From contig CAKTMK010000038.1 in assembly GCA_934574045.1 (NCBI GenBank), forward strand, positions 1-22,462: 22,462 nt of DNA, written 5' to 3'. Every line of letters begins with the position of its first letter. Position 1 is the stretch's first letter. Source of the stretch: an uncultured Oscillibacter sp. (lineage in GTDB: Bacteria > Bacillota > Clostridia > Oscillospirales > Oscillospiraceae). Made by a program: the position numbers and the translations under genes. This document shows positions 9,676 through 17,343 of this stretch, one piece after another. Under the pieces are notes generated by a model. It did not search any database and was not told the origin of the DNA. It saw only the letters and a program-made list of their open reading frames with translations.

Positions 9676-9777
9676 TGATAGCTGGAACGAAGTGCTTGCG
9701 CGCACGGGCTGACACCTGTCATTCGTTTTTTGGTGGGTGTTTCGGACCGAGGCGGGTCTGAAACGCCCCTTTTCTTT
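9676..9777 (+). promoter_or_regulatory. Structured ssnA leader: junction-like fold plus intrinsic terminator
   Basis: Module 1: an outer stem AACGAA/TTCGTT (9686-9691 with 9722-9727) encloses two small hairpins, GTGC/GCAC (9692-9695 with 9702-9705) and TGAC/GTCA (9710-9713 with 9718-9721), and is followed by six U. Module 2: a 13-bp stem, 9735-9747 with 9756-9768 and two wobble pairs, is followed by CTTTTCTTT and looks like an intrinsic terminator upstream of ssnA. GACACC in module 1 (9711-9716) can also pair with GGTGTT (9736-9741) in the terminator's 5' arm, offering an alternative fold. This has the shape of a riboswitch or attenuator. I do not recognise the aptamer class. Confidence 0.6.
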
Positions 9778-9836
9778 CCCCGGCGCGGGCGGCGCGCCAT
9801 TCCCATGAAAACAGGAATATGAGGAGGTTTTTTGAA

Positions 9837-11180
9837 ATGATCCTGCTGGCAAACGGAAAGCTCATCACCCGGGACGCGGACGGCGCGGGCTACTATCCCG
9901 ACGGGGGCGTGGTCATCGACGGTGAGAAGATCGCCGCCGTGGGCGAGACCGCCGCGCTGAAGGCCCAGTATCCCCAGGCGGAATTTGTGGACGCCCATGG
10001 CGGCGTCATCATGCCCGGCCTCATCAATGCCCACACCCATATTTACTCCGCGCTGGCCCGCGGACTGAGCATCGCTGGAAACAACCCCACCAACTTCTAC
10101 GAGGTGCTGGACGGGACGTGGTGGGCCATCGACCGCCATCTGGATCTGGAGGCCACCCGTGCGTCCGCTCAGGCGCTGGTCATCGACTCCATCAAGCAGG
10201 GCGTCACCACCATCTTCGACCACCACGCCTCCTTCTGCGAGATCCCCGGCTCCCTGATGAAGATCGCGGACGTGACGCAGGAGTTCGGGATGCGGGCCTG
10301 CCTGTGCTATGAGGTCAGCGACCGGGACGGCGAGGAGAAGTCCATCCAGTCCGTGCAGGAGAACAAGGACTTCATCGACTACTGCGAGAAGAACCCCTCC
10401 GACATGCTCAAGGCCATGTTCGGCGGACACGCGCTGTTCACCATCTCCGACAAGACCTTTGACCGCATGAACGCCGCCAACGGCGGCCGCGCCGGCTATC
10501 ACATCCACGTGTCCGAGGGCATGAACGACGTGTACGACAGCCTTCAGAACTACGGCCGCCGTCCGGTCCAGCGCCTGCAGGACCACGGCATTCTGGGTGA
10601 AAAGACCATCCTCGGCCACTGCATCCACGTCAACACCGCCGAGATGGACATCATCAAGGCGACGGACACCATGTGCGTCAACAACCCGGAGAGCAACATG
10701 GGCAACGCCGTGGGCATCTCCCCGGTGCTCCAGCTCCATAAGAAGGGCATCCTCGTGGGCATGGGCACCGACGCCTATACCAACGACATGCTGGAATCCA
10801 TCAAGGTCGCCCTGTGCTCCCAGCGGCACAACGCCTGCCTGCCCAACGTGGGCTGGTGCGAGGTGACGGATATGCTGTTCCACAATAACGCGAAGATCGC
10901 AAAGCGGCTGGGCTTCCCCACGCTGGGCGTTCTGAAGCCGGGCGCGGCGGCGGACGTGATCGTGATGGACTACAAGCCCTTCACCCCGTTCAGCGATGAA
11001 AATATCGACGGCCACATGATCTTCGGCATGACGGGCCGCCAGTGCCAGACCACCATCATCAACGGTAAGCTGCTCATGCGGGACCGCCAGCTCGTGAACA
11101 TCGACGAGGAGGCCGTCAACGCCCACGTGCTGGAGTCCGCCAAGCGGCTCTGGGGCCAGCTCAACCACAGAACGTACTGA
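9837..11180 (+). CDS. ssnA: SsnA-type putative aminohydrolase
   Basis: This is a 447-residue amidohydrolase-superfamily protein. The metal-binding residues are visible: His66-X-His68 (INAHTHIYSALARGLS), His222/His224 (YHIHVSEG), His261 and His264 (GHCIHVN) and Asp312 (GMGTDAYT). SsnA proteins resemble chlorohydrolases and guanine/cytosine deaminases. They are typically encoded beside ygfK in purine and selenium-dependent molybdenum hydroxylase loci, but their substrate is unproven. ATG 9837 is preceded by GAGGAGG at 9 nt; an in-frame ATG at 9819 lies upstream of that site and is less likely. A long structured leader precedes the gene, and ygfK follows after 91 nt that hold a large nested hairpin. 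Confidence 0.9.
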   Translation: MILLANGKLITRDADGAGYYPDGGVVIDGEKIAAVGETAALKAQYPQAEFVDAHGGVIMPGLINAHTHIYSALARGLSIAGNNPTNFYEVLDGTWWAIDRHLDLEATRASAQALVIDSIKQGVTTIFDHHASFCEIPGSLMKIADVTQEFGMRACLCYEVSDRDGEEKSIQSVQENKDFIDYCEKNPSDMLKAMFGGHALFTISDKTFDRMNAANGGRAGYHIHVSEGMNDVYDSLQNYGRRPVQRLQDHGILGEKTILGHCIHVNTAEMDIIKATDTMCVNNPESNMGNAVGISPVLQLHKKGILVGMGTDAYTNDMLESIKVALCSQRHNACLPNVGWCEVTDMLFHNNAKIAKRLGFPTLGVLKPGAAADVIVMDYKPFTPFSDENIDGHMIFGMTGRQCQTTIINGKLLMRDRQLVNIDEEAVNAHVLESAKRLWGQLNHRTY

Positions 11181-11186
11181 AATTTC

Positions 11187-11233
11187 CGCGGGGGACCGTC
11201 CGCCGGCGGCGGAGCAAGCCCGGTCCGCCCGCG
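11187..11233 (+). other. Nested hairpin between ssnA and ygfK
   Basis: The outer stem pairs 11187-11198 with 11221-11233, 12 bp with one bulged G. Inside it is a second hairpin, TCCGCC/GGCGGA (11199-11204 with 11208-11213). No U-run follows, so it is not an ordinary terminator. It could set the ratio of the two proteins by protecting or cutting the mRNA. Confidence 0.5.
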
Positions 11234-11271
11234 TCCAGACATGAGGAAATCTGAAAATCGGAGGTAACGAC

Positions 11272-14217
11272 ATGAGTGAACTGATGACCCCCATCCCCTT
11301 CCGGGAGCTGATGACCTGGATCACCGCCGAGCACCAGCGGGAAGGCTCCGTGTTCGGCGTGCGCCGCCCCTACCGCGCCGGGACGAAGTCCCTGCCCATC
11401 TTCGGTGAGAAGATCGAAACGCCCTTCGGCCCCGCCGCCGGACCCAACACCCAGCTGGCGCAGAACATCGTGGCCGGATACTACGGCGGCGCCCGGTTCT
11501 TTGAACTGAAGACCGTCCAGAAGATGGACGGCGCGGAGCTGGCCGCCTGCATCAACCGCCCCTGCATCCTTGCGGAGGACGAGTGCTATAACTGCGAGTG
11601 GAGCACGGAGCTGTACGTCACGCAGGCGTTCGAGGAATATGTCAAGGCGTGGTGCGCCTGCAAGATGCTGGCCCATGTGTACGGGCTGGGCGATCCGGAC
11701 GGCTTTGTGTTCAACATGAGCGTGGGCTACGATCTGGAGGGCATCAAGGGCGAGAAGATCGACACGTTCCTCAACGGCATGATGGACGCGTCCGAGACGC
11801 CCATCTTCCAGGAGTGCATCGCCGTCCTGCGGCAGATGTTCCCCGGCGAGGAGGCGTTCATCTCCACCATCTCCCCCCGCGTCTCCCGCAGCGTCACCGT
11901 CTCCACGCTGCACGGCTGCCCGCCGGACGAGATCGAGCGCATTGCCAGCCACCTGATCCGGGAAAAGCACCTGCACACCTTCGTCAAGTGCAATCCCACC
12001 ATTCTGGGCTATGAGACGGCCCGCAGCGTGCTGGACTCCATGGGCTACGATTACATCGTGTTCGACGAGCACCACTTCAACGAGGATCTGCAGTACGCCG
12101 ACGCGGTGCCTATGTTCCACCGTCTCTCCGCGCTGGCGGAGGAGCACGGGCTGGAATTCGGCCTGAAGCTGTCCAACACGTTCCCGGTGGACGTGACCCG
12201 GGGCGAGCTGCCCAGCGAGGAGATGTACATGGCGGGCAAGTCCCTCTTCCCCCTGACCACCGTCATGGCCGCCCGCATCGCGAAGGAATTTGACGGCAGG
12301 CTCCGCCTGAGCTACGCCGGCGGCGCGGACTATTTCAACATCGACAAGCTGTTCGCCTGCAATATCTGGCCCATCACCATGGCCACCACCGAGCTCAAGC
12401 CCGGCGGCTATCAGCGCTTCACCCAGATCGGTGAGAAGCTGGAGAAGCTGTCCTACAAGCCCTTCACCGCCGTGGACACCGCCGGGATCGAGGCGCTCAG
12501 CCTCGCCGCCCGGACGGATAAGTTCCATGTCAAGGCCGTCAAGCCCCTGCCCCGGCGGAAGCTGACGGAGAAGGTCCCCCTGCTGGACTGCTTCACCGCC
12601 CCCTGCAAGGGCGGTTGCCCCATCGGGCAGGACATCCCCGAGTACATTGAGCTGAACCGTCAGGGCCGGTACGCCGAGGCCCTGAGCCTGATCGTGGAGA
12701 AGAACCCCCTGCCGTTCATCACCGGCACCATCTGTGCCCACCGCTGCATGGGCAAGTGCACCCGCAACTTCTATGACGAGCCGGTGCAGATCCGGGCGGA
12801 GAAGCTGGCCGCGGCCCAGCGGGGCTATGCCGCGCTGATGGAGTCCCTGCCCCAGCCCGCGCCCGTTCCGGGCGTGAAGGCCGCCATCGTGGGCGGCGGC
12901 CCGTCCGGCCTTGCGGCGGCGTTCTTCCTGGGCCGCGCGGGCGTGGCCTGCACCATCTTTGAGCAGGCGGATCAGCTGGGCGGCGTGGTCCGGCAGGTGA
13001 TCCCCGGCTTCCGCATCAGCGGCAAGGCCATTGACAACGACGTGGCGCTGGCCCTGCATTACGGCGCGGAGGTCCGGCTGGGCGCGCCCGCGCCCTCCGC
13101 CGCGGAGCTGAAGGCGGCGGGCTATACCCACATTTACTATGCCGTGGGCGCGTGGAAGGCCGGGAAGCTGGACATTCCCGGCAATGTGGTCCCGGTCATC
13201 GGCTGGCTGAAGGATCTCAAGGCCGGAAAGAATGTTCCGCTGGGCCATGTGGCCGTGGTGGGCGGCGGCAACACCGCCATGGACGCGGCCCGGGCCGCCC
13301 TGCGGGCGGGCGCCAAGTCCTCCGCGCTGGTCTACCGCCGCACCCGCAAGTATATGCCCGCCGACGCCGAGGAGCTGGAGCTGGCCATGGCTGACGGCGT
13401 GGAGTTTTTGGAGCTGGCCGCACCCGCGGAGCAGAAGAACGGCAAACTCATCTATAAGAAGATGAAGCTGGGCGAGCCGGACGCCTCCGGCCGCCGCGCG
13501 CCGGTGGAGACCGGCGAGACCGGCGAGATCCCCTGCGACACGGTGATCTCCGCCGTGGGCGAGCAGGTGGACGGCGCGCTGTTCACCGCCAGCGGCGTGG
13601 AGCTGGACGCCAAGGGCCGTCCCGGCTTCCGGACCAATCTGGAAAACGTCTACTGCGGCGGCGACGCCATGCGCGGCCCCGCCACCGTGGTGGAGGGCAT
13701 CGCGGACGCGCGGGCCTTTGCCGACGCGGTGATCGGCTCCGTCCGCCCCGTCCGCTTCCCCGCCGGTTCCTCCGCCTCCCGGGCGGACGCCGCGGCGAAG
13801 AAGGGCGTCCTGTGCGAGTCCGCCAGATGCGAGGGCGAGCGCTGCCTGAGCTGCAATGTGGTGTGCGAGTGCTGCGCGGACGTATGCCCCAACCGGGCCA
13901 ACGTGTCCATCGAGCTGCCCGACGGGCGGCGTCAGATCCTGCACGTGGACCGGATGTGCAACGAGTGCGGCAACTGCGCGGTCTTCTGCCCCTACGATTC
14001 CGCGCCCTACCGCGACAAGTTCACCCTGTTCCGCACCCGCGAGGAATTTGACAAGACGCCCAACGCAGGCTTCCTGCCGCTGGAGGGCCGCCGCGTCCTC
14101 GTCCGGGTGGACGGGGCCGTCCGCGAGGCGGATCTGGACGGCCGGAACGACCTGCCCGCCGATGTGGAGTGCCTGATCCTGACGGTGTTCAGCCATTACG
14201 GCTATCTGCTGGGCTGA
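11272..14217 (+). CDS. ygfK: YgfK-type flavin/iron-sulfur oxidoreductase (putative selenate reductase subunit)
   Basis: This is a 981-residue multidomain redox protein, close to the usual YgfK length of about 1000. Residues 1-430 are dihydroorotate-dehydrogenase-like (FGPAAGPNTQLAQNIVAGYY near 52-71). Next is a glutamate-synthase-small-subunit-like Fe-S domain with Cys440, 445, 449, 492 and 496. FAD and NAD(P)H sites follow (AIVGGGPSGLAAA, 538-550; VAVVGGGNTAMDAA, 660-673). A C-terminal ferredoxin domain has cysteines at 858-872 and 896-906 (CNECGNCAVFCP). The domain order recalls dihydropyrimidine dehydrogenase. In the family it is linked to selenium-dependent molybdenum hydroxylases; the actual acceptor is uncertain. 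ATG 11272 follows GGAGGTAACGAC. It is likely co-transcribed with ssnA. Confidence 0.9.
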   Translation: MSELMTPIPFRELMTWITAEHQREGSVFGVRRPYRAGTKSLPIFGEKIETPFGPAAGPNTQLAQNIVAGYYGGARFFELKTVQKMDGAELAACINRPCILAEDECYNCEWSTELYVTQAFEEYVKAWCACKMLAHVYGLGDPDGFVFNMSVGYDLEGIKGEKIDTFLNGMMDASETPIFQECIAVLRQMFPGEEAFISTISPRVSRSVTVSTLHGCPPDEIERIASHLIREKHLHTFVKCNPTILGYETARSVLDSMGYDYIVFDEHHFNEDLQYADAVPMFHRLSALAEEHGLEFGLKLSNTFPVDVTRGELPSEEMYMAGKSLFPLTTVMAARIAKEFDGRLRLSYAGGADYFNIDKLFACNIWPITMATTELKPGGYQRFTQIGEKLEKLSYKPFTAVDTAGIEALSLAARTDKFHVKAVKPLPRRKLTEKVPLLDCFTAPCKGGCPIGQDIPEYIELNRQGRYAEALSLIVEKNPLPFITGTICAHRCMGKCTRNFYDEPVQIRAEKLAAAQRGYAALMESLPQPAPVPGVKAAIVGGGPSGLAAAFFLGRAGVACTIFEQADQLGGVVRQVIPGFRISGKAIDNDVALALHYGAEVRLGAPAPSAAELKAAGYTHIYYAVGAWKAGKLDIPGNVVPVIGWLKDLKAGKNVPLGHVAVVGGGNTAMDAARAALRAGAKSSALVYRRTRKYMPADAEELELAMADGVEFLELAAPAEQKNGKLIYKKMKLGEPDASGRRAPVETGETGEIPCDTVISAVGEQVDGALFTASGVELDAKGRPGFRTNLENVYCGGDAMRGPATVVEGIADARAFADAVIGSVRPVRFPAGSSASRADAAAKKGVLCESARCEGERCLSCNVVCECCADVCPNRANVSIELPDGRRQILHVDRMCNECGNCAVFCPYDSAPYRDKFTLFRTREEFDKTPNAGFLPLEGRRVLVRVDGAVREADLDGRNDLPADVECLILTVFSHYGYLLG

Positions 14218-14219
14218 TC

Positions 14220-14282
14220 GCTTTCCCAGTACGCGTCCCCGCTGCCTTCGGCAGCGGGGACGCCTGCGTTTACCGGGAAAGC
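14220..14282 (+). terminator. Double-stem hairpin after ygfK, probable terminator
   Basis: The inner stem of 14 bp (14233-14246 with 14250-14263) has a 3-nt loop. An outer 8-bp stem, GCTTTCCC/GGGAAAGC (14220-14227 with 14275-14282), encloses it. The run after the inner stem, CTGCGTTTA, is poor in U, so termination may be weak or factor-assisted. It begins 3 nt after the ygfK stop. The remaining 14283-14369 shows no gene. Confidence 0.55.
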
Positions 14283-14369
14283 TCCGGCGTGGTCCGCCGC
14301 CACAATGACCGAAGGCACGCCGCCCGCCGGGGCGTTCCTTGTGTAAATCGCAGAAACGCGAAAAGCCTA

Positions 14370-14398
14370 TTGACGAAATGTGGATTTTGATGTATGAT
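14370..14398 (+). promoter_or_regulatory. Promoter of the metNIQ operon
   Basis: TTGACG (14370-14375) and TATGAT (14393-14398) are 17 bp apart. Transcription would start near 14405, giving a leader of about 285 nt before metN that contains a small ORF and a terminator. A short hairpin, CCAAC/GTTGG, lies at about 14403-14419. Confidence 0.75.
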
Positions 14399-14449
14399 TC
14401 AGCCAACCTGTTTAGTTGGTAGGTAATCAGCCGAAAGGAGGCGCAGGAG

Positions 14450-14569
14450 ATGCGGGCATTTTTCGATCAGCTTCTGAGAAGCAACTTCCGCTGTGGGCGA
14501 ATGCTCTGCTCCCGGACACATTCAGTGTGCGGGCCGGTCTGCTGCGCCCATGGGGAAGCGTCCGTTTAA
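14450..14569 (+). CDS. Cys-rich leader peptide (39 aa) of the metNIQ attenuator
   Basis: This small ORF begins at ATG 14450, 9 nt after the AAAGGAGG at 14434-14441 (a further AGGAG lies closer to the start), and ends at TAA 14567-14569. The 39-residue product has five cysteines (Cys15, 20, 27, 31, 32), in RCGRMLC and SVCGPVCC, including a tandem pair. It has no signal peptide or recognisable domain. Its codons overlap RNA segments that can form either a local hairpin (14511-14519 with 14525-14533) or an anti-terminator. I therefore read it as a regulatory leader whose translation senses Cys-tRNA; a functional peptide is the alternative. It is too short for most gene callers. Confidence 0.7.
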   Translation: MRAFFDQLLRSNFRCGRMLCSRTHSVCGPVCCAHGEASV

Positions 14570-14644
14570 GGCATCCCCCCTGCGCGGCGGGTCCTGTCTG
14601 TACCAGTGTCCGGGAGACGATATCGGTCCCCCGGGCACTTTTTT
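14509..14644 (+). promoter_or_regulatory. Transcription attenuator (anti-terminator/terminator switch) before metN
   Basis: Three segments compete. Segment A, 14509-14519 inside the leader ORF, is a perfect 11-bp complement of segment C, 14606-14616. A can also pair with segment B, 14525-14533 (8 of 9 pairs, loop ATTCA). C pairs with segment D, 14630-14638, as the terminator. A ribosome stalled at Cys27 or Cys31-Cys32 would cover B and free A to capture C, allowing read-through. A ribosome that finishes would leave A-B and C-D to form, causing termination. The pairing is seen directly; the regulatory outcome is inferred from classical amino-acid attenuators. Confidence 0.7.
14605..14644 (+). 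terminator. Intrinsic terminator within the metNIQ leader
   Basis: AGTGTCCGGG (14605-14614) pairs with CCCGGGCACT (14630-14639), with one G-U pair. A run of six T (14639-14644) follows. It lies between the leader ORF and metN, so full operon transcription requires it to be bypassed. Confidence 0.85.
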
Positions 14645-14688
14645 GCTGCCCGGGGCGCGCAGAAAAACGCAGAAAAGGGAGTGACGGC

Positions 14689-15735
14689 ATGATCCGTCTG
14701 GAGCAGATCACAAAAACCTTTCAGTCCGGCAGGAAAACGGTCACCGCCGTGGACAACGTGAGCCTGAGCGTCAATGACGGAGAGATCTTCGGCGTCATCG
14801 GCTTCTCCGGCGCGGGAAAATCCACGTTGGTGCGCTGTATCAATCTGCTGGAGCGCCCCACCTCCGGCAAGGTGTGGCTGGACGACGTGGAGCTGACGGC
14901 GCTGCCCGCCGCGGAGATCCGCCGCCGCCGGCAGGAGATCGGCATGATCTTTCAGCAGTTCAACCTGTTCGCGGCGCGGACGGTGTTTGACAACGTGGCG
15001 TTCCCCCTGCGGCGGCAGAAGCTCAGCCGCGCTGCCCAGAAGCAGCGGGTCACGGAGCTTTTGAAGCTGGTGGGTCTGGAGCAGAAGGCCGGAGCCTATC
15101 CCTCGGAGCTGTCCGGCGGGCAGAAGCAGCGGGTGGCCATCGCCCGGGCGCTGGCCAGCGGGCCGAAGGTGCTTTTGTGCGACGAGGCCACCAGCGCGCT
15201 GGACCCCCAGACCACCCGCGCCACGCTCCGGCTCCTCAAGGATCTGAACCGGAAGCTGGGCCTGACCATCATCCTCATCACCCACGAGATGCAGGTGGTC
15301 AAGGAGATCTGCGACCGGGTGGCCGTGATGGAAAACGGCCGGGTGGTGGAGGAGGGCGACGTGTTCACCGTGTTCTCCAACCCCCGCCAGCCGGTGACGC
15401 GGAACTTCATCTCCATGACCAGCAACCTCTCCCGGGTATACGAGCTGCTGGAGCAGGACGCGGCCATCACCCGCCTGAAGCCCGGCCAGCTCATTCTGCG
15501 CATGAACTACATCGAGCGCAGCGCCTGTGAGGCGCTGGTGTCCCAGCTCTCCCGCCAGTTTCAGGTGGATCTGAACATCATCTTCGGAAACATCGAGATG
15601 ATCGGGGACAACCCCATCGGCGGGCTGGTGGTCATCGTCAGCGGCGCGCCGGAGAGCATTGAAAAAACGCTGGGATATCTCAAGGATATCCATGTGGGAG
15701 TGGAGGTCATTTCCGATGCAAGAGTTTCTGACTAA
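14689..15735 (+). CDS. metN: MetN-type ABC transporter ATPase with NIL domain
   Basis: This is a 348-residue cytoplasmic ATPase of a sulfur amino acid importer. The Walker A motif is GFSGAGKST (38-46), the signature LSGGQ is at 141-145, Walker B is VLLCDE (161-166) and the switch His is 199. The C-terminal NIL domain (about 270-340) is the substrate-sensing domain that inhibits MetN when methionine is plentiful inside. ATG 14689 is chosen because GGGAG precedes it. An in-frame extension to 14416 would run across the terminator and leader and is rejected. Substrate is methionine by homology, but cysteine-rich leader control suggests cyst(e)ine is possible. Confidence 0.93.
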   Translation: MIRLEQITKTFQSGRKTVTAVDNVSLSVNDGEIFGVIGFSGAGKSTLVRCINLLERPTSGKVWLDDVELTALPAAEIRRRRQEIGMIFQQFNLFAARTVFDNVAFPLRRQKLSRAAQKQRVTELLKLVGLEQKAGAYPSELSGGQKQRVAIARALASGPKVLLCDEATSALDPQTTRATLRLLKDLNRKLGLTIILITHEMQVVKEICDRVAVMENGRVVEEGDVFTVFSNPRQPVTRNFISMTSNLSRVYELLEQDAAITRLKPGQLILRMNYIERSACEALVSQLSRQFQVDLNIIFGNIEMIGDNPIGGLVVIVSGAPESIEKTLGYLKDIHVGVEVISDARVSD

Positions 15736-16396
15736 ATACCTGCCCAACGTGATGGATTCCCTGCCGACCCTGCGGCAGAGCACGGTGGAGACGCTGGAAA
15801 TGGTGCTGATCGCGGGCGGGATCTCCTTTGTGCTGGGGCTTCTTCTGGGGACGCTGCTGACCACGGCCCGGCCCGGCGGCATTCTGGAAAACGCGCCGCT
15901 CTATCAGGTGCTGGACAAGCTCATCAACCTGCTGCGCTCGGTCCCGTTCATCATCCTGCTGTTCTGCCTGCTGCCGCTGACGCGGCTGGTGGCCGGGACG
16001 GCCATCGGCGTCCGGGGCGCGATTCTGCCGCTGGCGTTCGGAACCGTTCCCTTCTTCTCCCGTCAGGTGGAGGCCGCCCTCAGCGAGGTGAACCCCGGCC
16101 TTGTGGAGGCGGCCCAGTCCATGGGCTGCTCCAACGCGGAGATCATCTTCCGGGTCTACCTCCGGGAGAGCGTGGCGGGCATCGCCCGCGGCACCACCAT
16201 CACCTTGATCTCCCTTGTGAGCCTGACCGCCATGGCCGGCGCCGTAGGCGCGGGCGGGCTGGGCAACTTCGCCTATATTTACGGCCAGCAGCGCAACCGC
16301 ATGGACATCATCTATGTAACGGTGGTGGTCCTTGTGGCGCTGGTCTCCCTCATCCAGCTCATCGGCAGCGCGGTGGCCAAGCGGAACACCCACTGA
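15716..16396 (+). CDS. metI: MetI-type ABC transporter permease
   Basis: This is a 226-residue membrane protein with about five hydrophobic segments and the permease coupling motif EAAQSMGCSNAEIIFRV near residues 131-147, which docks on MetN. ATG 15716 follows GGAGGT and overlaps the end of metN by 20 nt, so the two are translationally coupled. An alternative in-frame start at 15659 lies deeper inside metN and lacks a ribosome site. Confidence 0.93.
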   Translation: MQEFLTKYLPNVMDSLPTLRQSTVETLEMVLIAGGISFVLGLLLGTLLTTARPGGILENAPLYQVLDKLINLLRSVPFIILLFCLLPLTRLVAGTAIGVRGAILPLAFGTVPFFSRQVEAALSEVNPGLVEAAQSMGCSNAEIIFRVYLRESVAGIARGTTITLISLVSLTAMAGAVGAGGLGNFAYIYGQQRNRMDIIYVTVVVLVALVSLIQLIGSAVAKRNTH

Positions 16397-16462
16397 GCCG
16401 CGCCGCCTCTCAGTACCTTTTCAAATATCAGAATTTATATTGAATTTCAGGAGGATATTACC

Positions 16463-17332
16463 ATGAAAAAGCAGCTTTTGATCCTTGCCGCCGCCGCGGT
16501 GTTCGCTTCCGCCCTGACCGGCTGCGGTTCTTCCGCCCCCTCCGCTCCCGCCGCTTCCTCTGCCGCCCAGAGCAGCGCGGCCCAGAGCGCGTCCGCCGAA
16601 ACGCCCGTCACGGTCAAGATCGGCCTGACCGGCACCTTCAACGAGGACATCTGGGCCCCCGCCGCCGAGGAGCTGGCCGCCGAGGGCATCAATCTGGAGT
16701 TCGTCCAGTTCTCCAACTTCTCCCTGCCCAATCAGGCGCTGGTCAACGGCGAGATCGACCTGAACGCCTTCCAGCACCACGCGTTCCTGAATAACGAGGT
16801 CACCAGCAACGGCTATGCCATCACCCCCATCGGCGACACGTACATCGTGGCCATGAACGTCTACTCCAACTCCATGTCCAGTCTGGACGAGCTGAAGGAC
16901 GGCGACCAGATCGCTGTGCCCAACGACGCCACCAACGAGGGCCGCGCCCTCAAGCTGCTGGAGTCTGCCGGCCTGCTGACCATCGACCCGGCGGCGGGCG
17001 CGTCCCCGGAGATCTCCGACATCACGGATTACAAGGTGCAGGTGAAGTTCGTGGAGATGGACGCGAATCTGGTGGCCTCCGCTCTGCCGGACGTGGCCGC
17101 GGCGGTCATCAACGGCAACTACGCCCTTGACAGCGGCCTGAAGGCGGACGACGCCATCTTCAAGGAGACGGAGTATGCCGACGACAGCTACTTCGGCCTG
17201 ATCGCCGCCCGGACGGAGGACGCGGAGAATCCCGTCTATCAGCGCATCGTGGAGGCCTATCAGTCCCAGAAGACCATCGACGTGTTCAACGACGAGTTCG
17301 CCGGCTTCTTTGTCCCGGCGTGGACCCTGTAA
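16463..17332 (+). CDS. metQ: MetQ/NlpA-type substrate-binding lipoprotein
   Basis: This is a 289-residue lipoprotein. The signal peptide ends in lipobox LTGC with lipidated Cys21, followed by a flexible Ser/Ala-rich linker to about residue 45. The binding domain has the NlpA/MetQ family features VKIGLTGTFNEDIW, GEIDLNAFQHHAFL and IAVPNDATNEGRALKLL. It would sit on the outer face of the membrane and deliver the ligand to MetI/MetN. Family ligands are methionine and related amino acids or dipeptides. ATG 16463 follows AGGAGGATATTACC. The 66-nt AT-rich gap after metI shows no clear promoter. Confidence 0.93.
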   Translation: MKKQLLILAAAAVFASALTGCGSSAPSAPAASSAAQSSAAQSASAETPVTVKIGLTGTFNEDIWAPAAEELAAEGINLEFVQFSNFSLPNQALVNGEIDLNAFQHHAFLNNEVTSNGYAITPIGDTYIVAMNVYSNSMSSLDELKDGDQIAVPNDATNEGRALKLLESAGLLTIDPAAGASPEISDITDYKVQVKFVEMDANLVASALPDVAAAVINGNYALDSGLKADDAIFKETEYADDSYFGLIAARTEDAENPVYQRIVEAYQSQKTIDVFNDEFAGFFVPAWTL

Positions 17333-17343
17333 CGAGGCGCGGC

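Noticed and set aside
11161..14406. 1081-codon open frame on the minus strand opposite ygfK
   Set aside because: It mirrors a clearly conserved gene, its translation is low-complexity (rich in His, Gly, Ala, Leu), and it has no family motif. GC-rich third positions produce such antisense frames.
14416..14688. N-terminal extension of metN to an upstream start
   Set aside because: It would run through the leader ORF and the terminator and adds residues foreign to the family. ATG 14689 has a ribosome site and the correct N-terminus.
14399..14689. SAM riboswitch or T-box before metNIQ
   Set aside because: I could not find the T-box antiterminator consensus or S-box core sequences. The leader ORF and three-way complementarity explain the region better.
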